A DNA stretch of 64,000 nucleotides from Demequina lutea (GCF_013409005.1 NZ_JACBZO010000001.1:2232001-2296000); one strand, 5' to 3'; counted from the first letter of the stretch, positions 26,128 to 34,987 are shown. Translations and numbers: made by a program. The notes: generated from the sequence alone by a model not told the origin.

Positions 26128-26964
26128 TCACATTCCTGCGAATGTGTTCGGGTTGGGCCCCTGGCGACCGTCCGCGCCCTTGTCGAGCGAGTCAATGCGC
26201 GCGATCTGCCCGTCGGTGAGTTCAAAGTCAAAGATCTGCATGTTCTCCACCATGCGCTCGCGATGCATCGACTTCGGGAAGATGATGTTTCCGCGCTGAA
26301 GGTGCCAGCGCAACACCACTTGCGACGCCGCGCGGTCGACCTCGGCGGCGATTTCACCCACCACCGCGTCGCGCAACGCCTCTCCCTTCGCAAGCGGGCC
26401 CCACGCCTCGACCGCAATGCCGTGCGACTGGGACGCGCGACGCGCGTCGTCGTTGTGGAAGTAGGGATGCAACTCGATTTGGTTCACCACGGGGGTGACA
26501 CCGGTCGCGTCGATGATCTTCGCCAGGTGCGCCGGCTCAAAGTTGGACACCCCTGCGGAGGTCAACCGGCCGTCCTCGACCAACTCGAGCATCACCTTCC
26601 AGGTCGAGACAAAGTCACCGTCGTACCGCGTGGGCAAGGGCCAGTGCATGAGGAACAGGTCAAGCTTGTCCAGGCGCAACTTCTCGAGCGTCTCGTCGAA
26701 CGAGCGCAGCAAGTCGTCGCGAGGATGCACGTAGTTGCCGAGCTTGCTGGTGACGTAGACCTCCTCGCGCGCGAGTCCGGAGTTCGCGATCGCCTCGCCC
26801 ACCTCGGCTTCGTTCTGGTAGCCCTGCGCCGTGTCGATGTGCCGGAAGCCCACGTCGAGTGCAGTGCTCACGGTCTCGACCGCATCCTCGGGAGCGATCT
26901 TGAACGTGCCGAATCCGAGTTGGGGGATGGTGGTGCCATTGCTGAGTGTGATGTGTGAGGTCAT
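26128..26964 (-). CDS. Aldo/keto reductase
   Basis: 278 residues from ATG 26964. TIM-barrel oxidoreductase using NADPH; catalytic tetrad can be placed as Asp and Tyr in HIDTAQGYQNE, Lys in VTSKLGN and His in LFLMHWP. The C-terminal KSMHRERMVENMQIFDF region binds the cofactor phosphate. Substrate unknown; related actinobacterial enzymes reduce 2,5-diketo-gluconate or methylglyoxal-type aldehydes. It stands alone between the mystery pair and a lipoprotein gene. Confidence 0.9.
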   Translation of the reverse strand: MTSHITLSNGTTIPQLGFGTFKIAPEDAVETVSTALDVGFRHIDTAQGYQNEAEVGEAIANSGLAREEVYVTSKLGNYVHPRDDLLRSFDETLEKLRLDKLDLFLMHWPLPTRYDGDFVSTWKVMLELVEDGRLTSAGVSNFEPAHLAKIIDATGVTPVVNQIELHPYFHNDDARRASQSHGIAVEAWGPLAKGEALRDAVVGEIAAEVDRAASQVVLRWHLQRGNIIFPKSMHRERMVENMQIFDFELTDGQIARIDSLDKGADGRQGPNPNTFAGM

Positions 26965-27028
26965 AGTCTCGGCAACGCAGGACGACGGCCAAGTAATCCA
27001 TGGCGACCTTCTCGCGGGGGCCAAATAC

Positions 27029-27469
27029 TCAGGGACGTATCGTCGACGCGGCTGACGGCGTCACGATTGCTCCCGGATCTGGGGCACTGGCGTGTCCTTC
27101 GTACATACCGAAGCACCCCGGAGCCTGCTCGGTCATCTCGTATACGGAGTAGCGGCCAACGAGAGTGCCATCCTGCCTTGTGACCGAGACCTGATACGTC
27201 GAAGGAACCGCACTCGACACGCTCACGAACACCGAGCCAATATCGACGCCTGCGAGGCCCTGCCGAAGTTGCTCGAGTTCCTGATCGGACAACTCCATGT
27301 TGTAGAGGAGTTCGGACTCCGCCGTGGGCCTGTCGCCATTCTGAACGGCGACCAGGAAGGTCCGCACCGCACCCTCGACAGTCGCGCTACCGCGCGCGCA
27401 CCCGGTGCTTCCAGAGCACCCGGAAACGCACACCGCGACCGCCACAAGAAGTGCGAAGAGCCTCGTCAT
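27029..27469 (-). CDS. Small lipoprotein, function unknown
   Basis: 146 residues from ATG 27469 with GGGGG upstream. Signal peptide ends in the lipobox VSGC. The mature part starts with SATVEGAVRTFLVAVQNGDRP, a pattern of extracytoplasmic NTF2/DUF4878-like folds, but I cannot confirm this. Probably cell-surface. Same strand as the aldo/keto reductase with 64 bp between. Confidence 0.65.
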   Translation of the reverse strand: MTRLFALLVAVAVCVSGCSGSTGCARGSATVEGAVRTFLVAVQNGDRPTAESELLYNMELSDQELEQLRQGLAGVDIGSVFVSVSSAVPSTYQVSVTRQDGTLVGRYSVYEMTEQAPGCFGMYEGHASAPDPGAIVTPSAASTIRP

Positions 27470-27602
27470 GGATCCCCCAATGAGCTTGCGAGAGCCGCCC
27501 TTCACCCTCTCTTGGCAACCTTAGTTGCGCTCGGCGCGCTCGGCCCCTTTTCGCGTCTCTGGATGCGTTCGACCCCTTTGGAATAGGACGCGCGACTATG
27601 TG

Positions 27603-27648
27603 GTTGACATGGCAACAAAGCCCTCCTACATTTGGTGGACTTGTCAAC
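27603..27648 (+). promoter_or_regulatory. DoxX gene promoter with flanking inverted repeat
   Basis: TTGACA at 27604-27609 and TACATT at 27627-27632 are 17 bp apart, a textbook sigma-70 promoter and the clearest in the window. GTTGACA (27603-27609) and TGTCAAC (27642-27648) form inverted arms around the -10 and start site, a plausible repressor operator. Confidence 0.75.
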
Positions 27649-27664
27649 TTCTCAAAGGATCTCC

Positions 27665-28084
27665 ATGAACGCCGTATTCCTGATTGCCCGCATCCTCTTC
27701 GCCCTGATCTTCCTGCTCAGTGCCATGGGGCACATGACAAACGCCGCCGCGATGGCCGGGTACGCAAAGTTCAAGGGCGCACCCGGTGGCAAGGCAGGCG
27801 TCATCGCATCGGGCGTCACCATGGGCCTCGGAGCGATCATGGTGCTGTTGGGCATCTACGGCGATCTCGGTGCGCTACTGGTCTTCGCGACCCTCATCCC
27901 TGTCAGCTTCTTCATGCACGCGTACTGGAAGGTGAGCGACGCTCAGGCCAAGCAGATGGACCGGACCAACTTCAACAAGAACATCGGCCTCATGGGCGGC
28001 GCGCTCGCACTGTTCCTCCTGTTCGCCGTCACGAACGCGAACCTGGGCCTCACCATCACGGGACCACTGTTCCACCTGAGCTAG
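27665..28084 (+). CDS. DoxX family membrane protein
   Basis: 139 residues from ATG 27665 with AAAGGA six bases upstream. Four transmembrane helices; the N-terminal FLIARILFALIFLLSAMGH and the AYWKVSD loop are typical of DoxX/DoxD-like proteins. Family members are linked to thiol and oxidative stress and quinone-related redox in some actinobacteria, but the role here is unknown. Single-gene unit with its own promoter and terminator. Confidence 0.85.
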   Translation: MNAVFLIARILFALIFLLSAMGHMTNAAAMAGYAKFKGAPGGKAGVIASGVTMGLGAIMVLLGIYGDLGALLVFATLIPVSFFMHAYWKVSDAQAKQMDRTNFNKNIGLMGGALALFLLFAVTNANLGLTITGPLFHLS

Positions 28085-28112
28085 CCAGCTTCACCTGAGC
28101 TCAACCCGCAGA

Positions 28113-28149
28113 GGGGGAGGAAGACCTTCGGGTCATCCTCCCCCTTTTG
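28113..28149 (+). terminator. Terminator of the DoxX gene
   Basis: Perfect 9-bp stem GGGGGAGGA / TCCTCCCCC with a 14-nt loop, followed by CTTTTGC, 30 nt after the stop codon. Confidence 0.9.
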
Positions 28150-28266
28150 CTTGCCCGGAGCCGAGGCGCTTCGGCAGGACCCACGCGCAAGCCCCCACCC
28201 GCCGGTCACAACCCTGCAACACCATCCGTTGAGGATCGTGGGTAGCAAACACCACCAAGGAGAACG

Positions 28267-29511
28267 ATGATCGACAACTGGCTGGACTTGGCGAAGACGA
28301 CAGGAATTGGTGTCGGATCCGCCGTCCTTGTCGCGCTCGTCGTCCACCTGGCGTTGCACCTCGCCGGACGCCGGCTCGCCTGGGCGCGCAACCTCGTGGC
28401 ATCGGCGCGGCGCCCCTTCTGGACGCTGCTGCTCTGGATGGGACTGTGGGTGGGTTCGGCGCCCACGCTCAAGGCGAAGGACTGGTGGCCGACCGCGTCG
28501 CACCTGTTCACCATCGGCGCCATCGCGATCGTCGCGTGGTTGCTCGTCGCCCTGGTGAGCTACGTCGCCGACCTCGCGCTCGGCCGCCACCGCATCGACA
28601 TCCCCCACAACATCGCCGTGCGTCGCCTGCGCACCCAGACCATGATCATGCGCCGCGTGATGACCGCCCTCGTCATCGTCATCGCGATCGGCGCGGCGCT
28701 GTTTACGTTCAACGCCGTGCGCGCGCTCGGCGCGAGCATCCTCGCGTCGGCGGGGATCATCTCGGTGGTCGCGGGCCTCGCGGCGCAATCGGTACTTGCC
28801 AACATGTTCGCTGGTATTCAGCTAGTTTTCAGCAACGCGCTGCGCGTGGACGACGTCATTGTCGCCGAGAACGAATGGGGCAGGGTCGAGGAGATCACCC
28901 TGAGCTACGTGGTGCTGCGCCTGTGGGACGACCGCCGCCTGGTGCTGCCCTGCACCTACTTCACCTCCACGCCGTACCAAAACTGGACGCGTGAGGGCTC
29001 CGAGCTGCTCGGCGCGGTGGAGTTCGACCTCGACTGGCGCGTCTCGCCCCAGCGCATGCGCGAGCACCTGAAGGTGGTGCTCGCGGAGACCCCCCTGTAT
29101 GACGGCCGCACCTGCGTGCTACAGGTCACCGACGCGACCAAGGGCTACGTGCACGTGCGCATCTTGGCGACCGCGAAGGACGCACCCAGCCTGTGGGACC
29201 TGCGCTGCTACGTGCGTGAGGCGATGCTGCTGTGGATCCAGTCCGAGTCGCCCGACGCCGCGCCCGCACAACGCATCCTGATGGCCGACGCCTCTGATGG
29301 GGCCGACGCCGAGCCCGCGCGACCCAAGCCGCGCGCAAAGAAGACCCCCGTGCCCGAGCACGTGAGTGATGCAGGGCTTTTCACCGGGAGCATCCAGGCC
29401 GTCGAGAGGGCGAGCCTGTTCATGCACGGTCAACCGCGCGAGGACGTGGGCGACGACGACCCCGCCTGGCAGCACGACACCGAGCCTCTGATCCCGCGCG
29501 TCCCCGACTGA
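28267..29511 (+). CDS. MscS family mechanosensitive channel
   Basis: 414 residues. Four predicted helices before the pore helix; the MscS core reads ASILASAGIISVVAGLAAQS then VLANMFAGIQLVFSNALRVDD, with the glycine/alanine-packed TM3 and the beta domain (GRVEEITLSYVVLRLWDDRR). A cytoplasmic domain and a charged ~75-residue tail follow. It should release solutes on osmotic downshock. ATG with AAGGAGAACG just upstream. Confidence 0.93.
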   Translation: MIDNWLDLAKTTGIGVGSAVLVALVVHLALHLAGRRLAWARNLVASARRPFWTLLLWMGLWVGSAPTLKAKDWWPTASHLFTIGAIAIVAWLLVALVSYVADLALGRHRIDIPHNIAVRRLRTQTMIMRRVMTALVIVIAIGAALFTFNAVRALGASILASAGIISVVAGLAAQSVLANMFAGIQLVFSNALRVDDVIVAENEWGRVEEITLSYVVLRLWDDRRLVLPCTYFTSTPYQNWTREGSELLGAVEFDLDWRVSPQRMREHLKVVLAETPLYDGRTCVLQVTDATKGYVHVRILATAKDAPSLWDLRCYVREAMLLWIQSESPDAAPAQRILMADASDGADAEPARPKPRAKKTPVPEHVSDAGLFTGSIQAVERASLFMHGQPREDVGDDDPAWQHDTEPLIPRVPD

Positions 29512-29524
29512 CCTCCCGCGCTTG

Positions 29525-29604
29525 GTGGGGACTTGCCCGGCCGACGCTTGGGCTTTGTTGCGCTGCTCGGTCGCCTTGGGTGTGGATACACGCAAGCCGG
29601 GTTC
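29525..29604 (+). repeat. Dispersed repeat, copy 1 (uninterrupted)
   Basis: The first 26 bases (from GTGGGGACTTGCCCGG) are identical to 32180-32205 and similarity goes on for another 34 bases; the right end 29582-29603 is a member of the 23-bp GTGG...GCCGGGTT family also present at 29694, 32314, 36046 and 40108. The copy at 32180-32335 is interrupted by a palindromic insert. The gap 29512-29728 holds only repeats. Confidence 0.8.
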
Positions 29605-29621
29605 ACGACCTCGCCGCGCCC

Positions 29622-29644
29622 CGCGAGTGGGCGTGAGCGCCGAC
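29622..29644 (+). repeat. Short intergenic repeat, copy 1 of 3
   Basis: CGCGAGTGGGCGTGAGCGCC plus GAC; near-identical copies (GCATGAG in place of GCGTGAG) are at 53422-53444 and 53463-53485, always just after a stop codon region. Unknown function; REP-like. Confidence 0.75.
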
Positions 29645-29693
29645 TGAGGTGCACTGAGCCTCGAAAAGTGGTCACCAGCGCCACATCTGCCTG

Positions 29694-29716
29694 GTGGATT
29701 GGCGACAACCCGGCTT
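29694..29716 (+). repeat. 23-bp intergenic repeat with inverted core
   Basis: GTGGATTGGCGAC followed by AACCCGGCTT. Other copies read AAGCCGGGTT in the last ten positions, which is the exact reverse complement. The copy lies directly after the Fic gene's 3' end (convergent with nothing). Confidence 0.7.
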
Positions 29717-29728
29717 AGCAACGCCGCC

Positions 29729-30922
29729 CTAACCCCTACGGGCCTCTTCCGCGAACTCGTCGAGCGCCGTGAGCACCTCTACCGCGTCCCACACCCGGTT
29801 GCGCTTGTTGGCGCTTCGCGGGACCAGTACGCCCGCTTCGGCGAGCGCGTCGATCGCCGCGTAGGCCGTCGGCGCCGAAACCCCCAGCGCGCCTTGAACC
29901 ACCTCGTAGGTGACCACAGGGTGTGCTGGAAGTATCTCCGCGAGACGCCAGGCGGAGGCGCCCTTGCGCGCGCGGACCCGCTGTCTCCAGTCGTCGGCGA
30001 GCGCCTGCAGGCGGTCGTTGAGGTCGAGCGTGCGGGCTGAGGCGAAGATGGCGGCGTATGCGACGCGTTCGATGATGGGCTCAATGTTGCCCTCGCGATA
30101 CGCGGTGAGCGCCGCGAAGTACGCATCGGTCTCGTGGAGCAACCCCGCCGAGACGGGGATGGTGGAGCCGCGCGTGAGACCCGACTCTCTGAGCATCATG
30201 TGTAGCAGCGCGCGCCCCGTGCGGCCGTTGCCGTCGGCGAAGGGGTGGATGGTCTCGAACTGCGCGTGCGCGAGCGCAAGATGGGCGATCACGGGAATGT
30301 CCGTGCGACCCACAAAGGCGACGAGGTCCGCCATCGCGGCGGGTACTCGGTCGTGGTGCGGAGGCACGAAGTCGGCACGGTGCGGGCCCACGACGGCACC
30401 TCCCACCCACACCTGTTCGTCGCGCAGGCCCGGCGAGTGGCGTGGATCGGGCTCGATCAATGCGGCGTGCACGGCGAGGATCGATTCCAGGGTGATGGCC
30501 CCGTTGAAGTCGAGCGCCCGCTCCATGGCTTGCACGTTCGCCAGGACCAACAGCGCATTCGCACCAGGGTGTTCACCGATTTCCGCCTCGGCGAGCGACT
30601 TTGCGGAGGCCGTCAGCCGCTCGATCTGCGAAGACGACGCGGACTCGGTGCGCAGCAGCACCGCGGGCAAGGGGCCGATGCCTGACGTCCTCAACGTGGC
30701 ATCGACGCGCGCTAGCTGCGCGGAGGCCTCTTCCGCGAGCGCCTGGACCGCGCTGGGCAGCGAAACGGTTGCGCCCGTGATGCGCGGCGTGATCGCGGCG
30801 CGATACGGTCCCGAGTGCGCAAGGACGGCTCTGCGCGAGACTCCGTCGGCGCGTGGAATCCACCGGCGAGGCTCGTAGTCGAGCGCTGGCCAGCCCTTGA
30901 TCCCTGAAGATGACCTCTCCAT
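29729..30922 (-). CDS. Fic domain protein (AMP transferase type)
   Basis: 397 residues. N-terminal Fic_N-like region with an inhibitory-helix candidate (SSSQIER; expected pattern S/TxxxE), the Fic core with HPFADGNGRTGR (all catalytic residues present, including the Asp), and a C-terminal winged helix (HPVVTYEVVQGALGVSAPTAYAAIDAL). Such proteins AMPylate targets and may bind their own promoter through the winged helix. The start ATG is part of a 10-bp AT-rich palindrome, with TAATAT 8 nt upstream, so leaderless. A deleted paralogue is at 43822-44133. Confidence 0.92.
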   Translation of the reverse strand: MERSSSGIKGWPALDYEPRRWIPRADGVSRRAVLAHSGPYRAAITPRITGATVSLPSAVQALAEEASAQLARVDATLRTSGIGPLPAVLLRTESASSSQIERLTASAKSLAEAEIGEHPGANALLVLANVQAMERALDFNGAITLESILAVHAALIEPDPRHSPGLRDEQVWVGGAVVGPHRADFVPPHHDRVPAAMADLVAFVGRTDIPVIAHLALAHAQFETIHPFADGNGRTGRALLHMMLRESGLTRGSTIPVSAGLLHETDAYFAALTAYREGNIEPIIERVAYAAIFASARTLDLNDRLQALADDWRQRVRARKGASAWRLAEILPAHPVVTYEVVQGALGVSAPTAYAAIDALAEAGVLVPRSANKRNRVWDAVEVLTALDEFAEEARRG

Positions 30923-30951
30923 ATTTAAGGATATTACTACCTCCTTAAATA
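30922..30951 (-). promoter_or_regulatory. Palindromic operator over the fic promoter
   Basis: TATTTAAGGA (30922-30931) and TCCTTAAATA (30942-30951) are perfect 10-bp inverted arms spaced by 10 bp, in GC-rich surroundings. The arms bracket the -10 box TAATAT of the fic gene and touch its start codon. Autorepression by the Fic winged helix is plausible. Confidence 0.7.
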
Positions 30952-31067
30952 GGATGTCGTGTTATTCAAGGATAGGTTTTCAAGGTGTCTATCCCACCTG
31001 GGCGGTGTGCGCAGCGCTTCGCCGCCCCCGACATCAGCGCCCCCTTGACCTGGGAGACTAGACAACC

Positions 31068-32138
31068 ATGACCACCATTCATGACCCCGCCAAGCGCGGC
31101 TTCGCCTCCGACAATTACTCCGGCATCCACCCAGAGGTGCTCGCCGCAATCGTCGCCGCCAACGGCGGCCACCAGAGCGCGTACGGCGGAGACGCCTACA
31201 CCGCGCGCCTTCAAGAGGTGATGGCCCACCACTTCGGCGCGGGCGTCGAGGCGTATCCGATGTTCAACGGCACCGGCGCGAACGTCGTCGGCCTGCAGTC
31301 GATGCTCCCCCGCTGGGGCGCCGTGGTAACGGCCACCACCGCGCACATCAACGCCGACGAGGGCGGCGCGCCCGAGAAGGTGGGCGGCCTCAAGCTGCTC
31401 GCCGTCCCCACGGACGACGGCAAGCTCACTCCCGAACTCATCGACCGCGAGGCTTGGGGCTGGGGGAATGAGCATCGCGCGCAGCCGCTGGTGGTGTCGA
31501 TCACGCAATCGACCGAGCTCGGCACCGTGTATACCGTCGACGAGATCGCGGCGATCGCCGATCACGCCCACGGCCTGGGGATGCGCCTCCACATGGACGG
31601 TGCGCGCATCTCCAATGCCGCGGCTTCGCTCGGAGTGCCGCTTCGCGCCTTCACGCGCGACGCGGGCGTGGATGTGCTGAGCTATGGCGGCACCAAGAAC
31701 GGGGCGATGCTCGGCGAGGCAATCGTGGTGCTGGGCCCCCAGGCATCGGAGGGCCTGACGTACCTTCGCAAGTTGGACATGCAACTGGCGTCGAAGATGC
31801 GCTTCGTCTCGGCTCAGTTGCTCGCCCTGCTCGAGGGCGACCTGTGGTTGCGCAACGCCACGCACTCCAATGCGATGGCCCAGCGCTTGCGCGCCGGTGT
31901 CGAGGAGGGGCTCGCCGACGGGTCAATCAAGGGCGTGACCCTCACGCAGCCCACGCAGGCGAACGGCGTCTTCGCCACCCTGCCCGACGGCGTGGCGGAT
32001 CGCCTGCGCGCCGTGTTCGCGTTCTACGACTGGGACGCCGCCAAGAACGAGGTGCGCTGGATGTGCAGCTTCGACACCTCAGAGGACGACATCGACGCGT
32101 TCCTCGCCGCGATAGCGCGCGAGACCTCAGCCGCCTGA
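31068..32138 (+). CDS. ltaE: Low-specificity L-threonine aldolase
   Basis: 356 residues, PLP fold type I. FASDNYSGIHPEVLAA at the start, LHMDGARISNAAASL, and SYGGTKNGAM with the PLP-binding Lys are diagnostic. It cleaves threonine to glycine and acetaldehyde; the acetaldehyde could enter AdhE. Translated from ATG 31068; GGGAG lies 13 bases before it, rather far. The 145-bp upstream gap carries the fic operator and the divergent promoters. Confidence 0.93.
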   Translation: MTTIHDPAKRGFASDNYSGIHPEVLAAIVAANGGHQSAYGGDAYTARLQEVMAHHFGAGVEAYPMFNGTGANVVGLQSMLPRWGAVVTATTAHINADEGGAPEKVGGLKLLAVPTDDGKLTPELIDREAWGWGNEHRAQPLVVSITQSTELGTVYTVDEIAAIADHAHGLGMRLHMDGARISNAAASLGVPLRAFTRDAGVDVLSYGGTKNGAMLGEAIVVLGPQASEGLTYLRKLDMQLASKMRFVSAQLLALLEGDLWLRNATHSNAMAQRLRAGVEEGLADGSIKGVTLTQPTQANGVFATLPDGVADRLRAVFAFYDWDAAKNEVRWMCSFDTSEDDIDAFLAAIARETSAA

Positions 32139-32179
32139 TCCAGCCGCTCCACGCGGTGCCTCGACTGGCGCGAGCCCGC

Positions 32180-32335
32180 GTGGGGACTTGCCCGGCCGAC
32201 GCTTGAGCCTTGTTTCGCTGCTAGGTCAACTTGGGTGTGCGCCAAGAAGCCGCTCCCTCACGGCGGTCAGGCTTGAAGACTCGGAAGCGACTTCTTGGCG
32301 CACTGTGGGGTTGGTGGGTACACGCAGGCCGGGTT
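32180..32335 (+). repeat. Dispersed repeat, copy 2, with palindromic insert
   Basis: 32180-32239 matches 29525-29584 and 32314-32335 matches 29582-29603, but between them sits a 65-bp palindromic segment, 32238-32302, whose arms TGCGCCAAGAAGCCGCT and GCGACTTCTTGGCGCA match at 18 of 20 positions, plus about 11 bp. So the copy looks like repeat 1 split by a small MITE-like or hairpin element. The serine recombinase gene begins 26 bp to the right. Confidence 0.8.
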
Positions 32336-32360
32336 CCCCGTATGTCGTTAATATGACCTC

Positions 32361-33761
32361 ATGACACTTCGTGGTGCAGTTGCCCTTTACGCTCGAATTT
32401 CCCAAGACCGATCAGGCGATGAGTTGGCCGTCACGCGCCAACTTGAGGACTGTCGAGCGGAGGCGGAGCGGCGCGGTTGGACTGTCGCAGATGAGTACGT
32501 GGACGACGACGTCTCCGCATACTCAGGGAAGGCTCGCCCAGCGTATGAGCGGATGCTCCGAGACATTGAAGACGGTCTGCGCGACGCGGTGATCGTGTGG
32601 CACATGGACCGATTGCACCGTCGCCCCATCGAGTTAGAGCAGTTTGTGGCGACCTGCACGCGCGCAAATGTGAGTGACGTGGTGACGCTCCACGGCGACT
32701 ACGACTTGGGCAAGGGCGACGGCCTTTTTATGGCCCGGTTGATGGCCGCTATGGCGGCGAATGAATCCGACAGCAAGCGCCGCCGCCTGAAAAGGAAGGC
32801 GGTGGAGACGGCAGAAGCGGGCAAGCCGAAGTCCGGTGGGCCCCGGCCCTACGGTTTCCGAAGCGACTTCGTGACGCACGAACCTGCCGAAGTCGCTTAC
32901 TTTCACGAAGCCGCCGAACGCGTGCTCGCTGGCGAATCGCTACAGTCGGTCGTCCGCTGGCTCGACGCCTCGGGCGCCCATACGGCCAAGGGCAACCAGT
33001 GGACCCCCTCAAAGTTACGCGCGCTGCTACTCGCTCCTCGCTACTGGGGCATGCGCACGCACCACGGCCAGATCGTCGCCAAGGCCACTTGGGAGCCCAT
33101 CATCACCCCTGAGCAAGGTGAGCGACTCCGACTCCTCCTCACGGACCCATCGCGGGGCACGCACCGAGCCCCGCGTCGGTATCTCCTGTCGGGCTTGCTC
33201 AAGTGCAGCAAGTGCGGGGGGACGTTGTACTCGGCGCCGAAGAGCGGCGTGCGGGGCTACGCGTGCATGAAGGGCGCCGAACTCCGGGGGTGCGGAGGCA
33301 CGTACATCTATGCGGCCAAACTCGAAGCGTTTATCGCGCACGCCGTGCTCATCCGTCTGGATTCACCACACCTGGTCGATGCGATGGTGAGCACCGCAGA
33401 ACGGTCCGAGGTTGCTGCCATTGGTGACGCGATCGTCGCCGACACAGCCCAAATGGAGGACCTCATGAAATTGTGGGCGGACCGCGCAATGTCTACTGAA
33501 GAGTGGAAGTTGGCGCGGGACCGGCTCGAGGCTCGGGTGCAGGCAAACCGTCGCACACTCACTCGGCTCACCGAACACGATGCGATCGAGAACTACCTGG
33601 GCCAGGGCGAGGCATTGCGCGAGCAGTGGGAGGGCCTGAACCTATCCCGCCAAGCGGCGATCGTGAAGGCTGTACTCGACCATATTGTGATCTTGCCGGT
33701 CGTCCACCGAGGCAGGGCAGGTCTCGACCCGGAAAGGGTCGCTCCCCAGTGGCGGCTGTAG
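32361..33761 (+). CDS. Large serine recombinase
   Basis: 466 residues. N-terminal resolvase domain with catalytic Ser14 in YARISQDRSGDE and the DRLHRRPIELE block, a recombinase domain (GPRPYGF), a zinc ribbon (CSKCGGTLYSAP ... YACMKG ... CGG) and a coiled-coil region (about 360-430). This is the phiC31/integrase class. It is convergent with the small gene at 33642-33935 and overlaps it by 120 bp, which may reflect insertion into that gene. No directionality factor recognised. Confidence 0.93.
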   Translation: MTLRGAVALYARISQDRSGDELAVTRQLEDCRAEAERRGWTVADEYVDDDVSAYSGKARPAYERMLRDIEDGLRDAVIVWHMDRLHRRPIELEQFVATCTRANVSDVVTLHGDYDLGKGDGLFMARLMAAMAANESDSKRRRLKRKAVETAEAGKPKSGGPRPYGFRSDFVTHEPAEVAYFHEAAERVLAGESLQSVVRWLDASGAHTAKGNQWTPSKLRALLLAPRYWGMRTHHGQIVAKATWEPIITPEQGERLRLLLTDPSRGTHRAPRRYLLSGLLKCSKCGGTLYSAPKSGVRGYACMKGAELRGCGGTYIYAAKLEAFIAHAVLIRLDSPHLVDAMVSTAERSEVAAIGDAIVADTAQMEDLMKLWADRAMSTEEWKLARDRLEARVQANRRTLTRLTEHDAIENYLGQGEALREQWEGLNLSRQAAIVKAVLDHIVILPVVHRGRAGLDPERVAPQWRL

Positions 33762-33935
33762 GCGGTCGCGCCCGCCTGGCGGCTTGCGGCGCGTCCCGCC
33801 TATCAGCACGCCAACACGGGCCAGCACTCCCAAGTCAGTGACCACCACCGGCACCCCTTGAGCAGCGCAGGTAGAGTCCACCCACGCACTCACTTGGGCA
33901 GTTGTGAAACCGTGCGCGGTCACCTTGTCAGTCAC
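33642..33935 (-). CDS. Small protein downstream of Rep-like gene, possibly truncated
   Basis: 97 residues from ATG 33935, overlapping the Rep-like gene stop by 8 bp. The segment VSAWVDSTCAAQGVPVVVTD then LGVLARVGVLIGG looks like genuine protein; after about residue 48 the sequence turns Arg/Pro-rich and overlaps the recombinase 3' end, so the natural end may have been lost. Function unknown; similar small genes follow rep in actinomycete elements to my recollection. Confidence 0.5.
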   Translation of the reverse strand: MTDKVTAHGFTTAQVSAWVDSTCAAQGVPVVVTDLGVLARVGVLIGGTRRKPPGGRDRLQPPLGSDPFRVETCPASVDDRQDHNMVEYSLHDRRLAG

Positions 33936-34692
33936 GGCTCACCGGCCACTGTGCCCACACCGCCGGCGCGCCTTGCCAGTCCGGGGTCTCGTCCGAGGTC
34001 CACACGTAGGTAGGGGGCGACTCAAGCGTCTGCGACGCTAGGTCGATCAGCCCATCGCGAGACTTTGCATAGAGCGAGACCTTCGCAGGTTGGAAGCCCT
34101 GGGCCAGGTCGTAACGGTGACGGCCCAGCACGCGGGCGTCGGTTTCGGTGAAGGTCTTGGCCACGTACTTGGACAGGTAGCCCGCAGCTCTTCGCGCCTC
34201 ATCCAAAGAAGTCGCCCCGTGGCCCATGTCCCCGAGAAGCTTGATGTGGACGAAACCGCGACCCCACGCCTCATCGATCAGACCCCGAGCGACATACCGG
34301 CCTACCGCGAAATGCAGGTGCAGACCGTGGCTCTTGTGCCACTCAGGCACCCACGCATACGGCAACGCTCCACTACCAAGACCGGTACGAAGGTTGCGGA
34401 AGAAGTCCGCGACATCCAAGCGCACTTGCTCGACGTCGTGACACCCCTCACCCGCGTACGTGAGTGTTCCCAAACGGTTCAGACGATTCGTGGAGCAGTA
34501 GCGGCGAAGCCTGCCACGTGCACGCCTACCCGCCTCTTGAGCCGCCCGCACCGGGTCAACCGCGTTGCCCTTCGCCACGTACGTGGACGAGTCCCGGCGC
34601 GGGGCGCTCCCACGGAAACACCCGCCACCCTCACCCGCAGACGGGTACAGCGACAGGAACCACCCAGCGCGGTTCGACTCATTCGGGAACAC
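33928..34692 (-). CDS. HUH-type replication initiator-like protein
   Basis: About 254 residues from a GTG at 34692 (GGAG eight bases upstream); the frame stays open to 34896 but that part looks non-coding. Two features of rolling-circle Rep proteins are seen: the HUH metal motif GLHLHFAVGRY and the downstream Tyr in AAGYLSKYVAKTF. So it probably nicks DNA for replication or transfer of an integrated element. No clear origin seen nearby. Neighbours are a serine recombinase and two hypothetical genes. Confidence 0.7.
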   Translation of the reverse strand: MFPNESNRAGWFLSLYPSAGEGGGCFRGSAPRRDSSTYVAKGNAVDPVRAAQEAGRRARGRLRRYCSTNRLNRLGTLTYAGEGCHDVEQVRLDVADFFRNLRTGLGSGALPYAWVPEWHKSHGLHLHFAVGRYVARGLIDEAWGRGFVHIKLLGDMGHGATSLDEARRAAGYLSKYVAKTFTETDARVLGRHRYDLAQGFQPAKVSLYAKSRDGLIDLASQTLESPPTYVWTSDETPDWQGAPAVWAQWPVSRD

Positions 34693-34987
34693 GACCAGCA
34701 CTCCACAGACCGAAAGGACAGAGGACTGACCACTGCCTATGGGTCTAGGAACTTTTGGGAGCGCGAAGACCGAGAGCAGAAGTCTCAACCGGTCTTCGTT
34801 CGATGGCGCTGTATGTGTGTGGGACCCGCATCTGAGGCGTTTGGTGGTAGTCCTTTTCGGTCCGGTACCCGGCGCAGATCCAGTATGCACCCACAACGGA
34901 CGCCGATCAAGAAGCCCCCGAGTTATGTTGCAGATTCAAGGGAAGTGCGCGGCTACGGCGCGGACACCACGGTTCGAGGGCTTCAAG

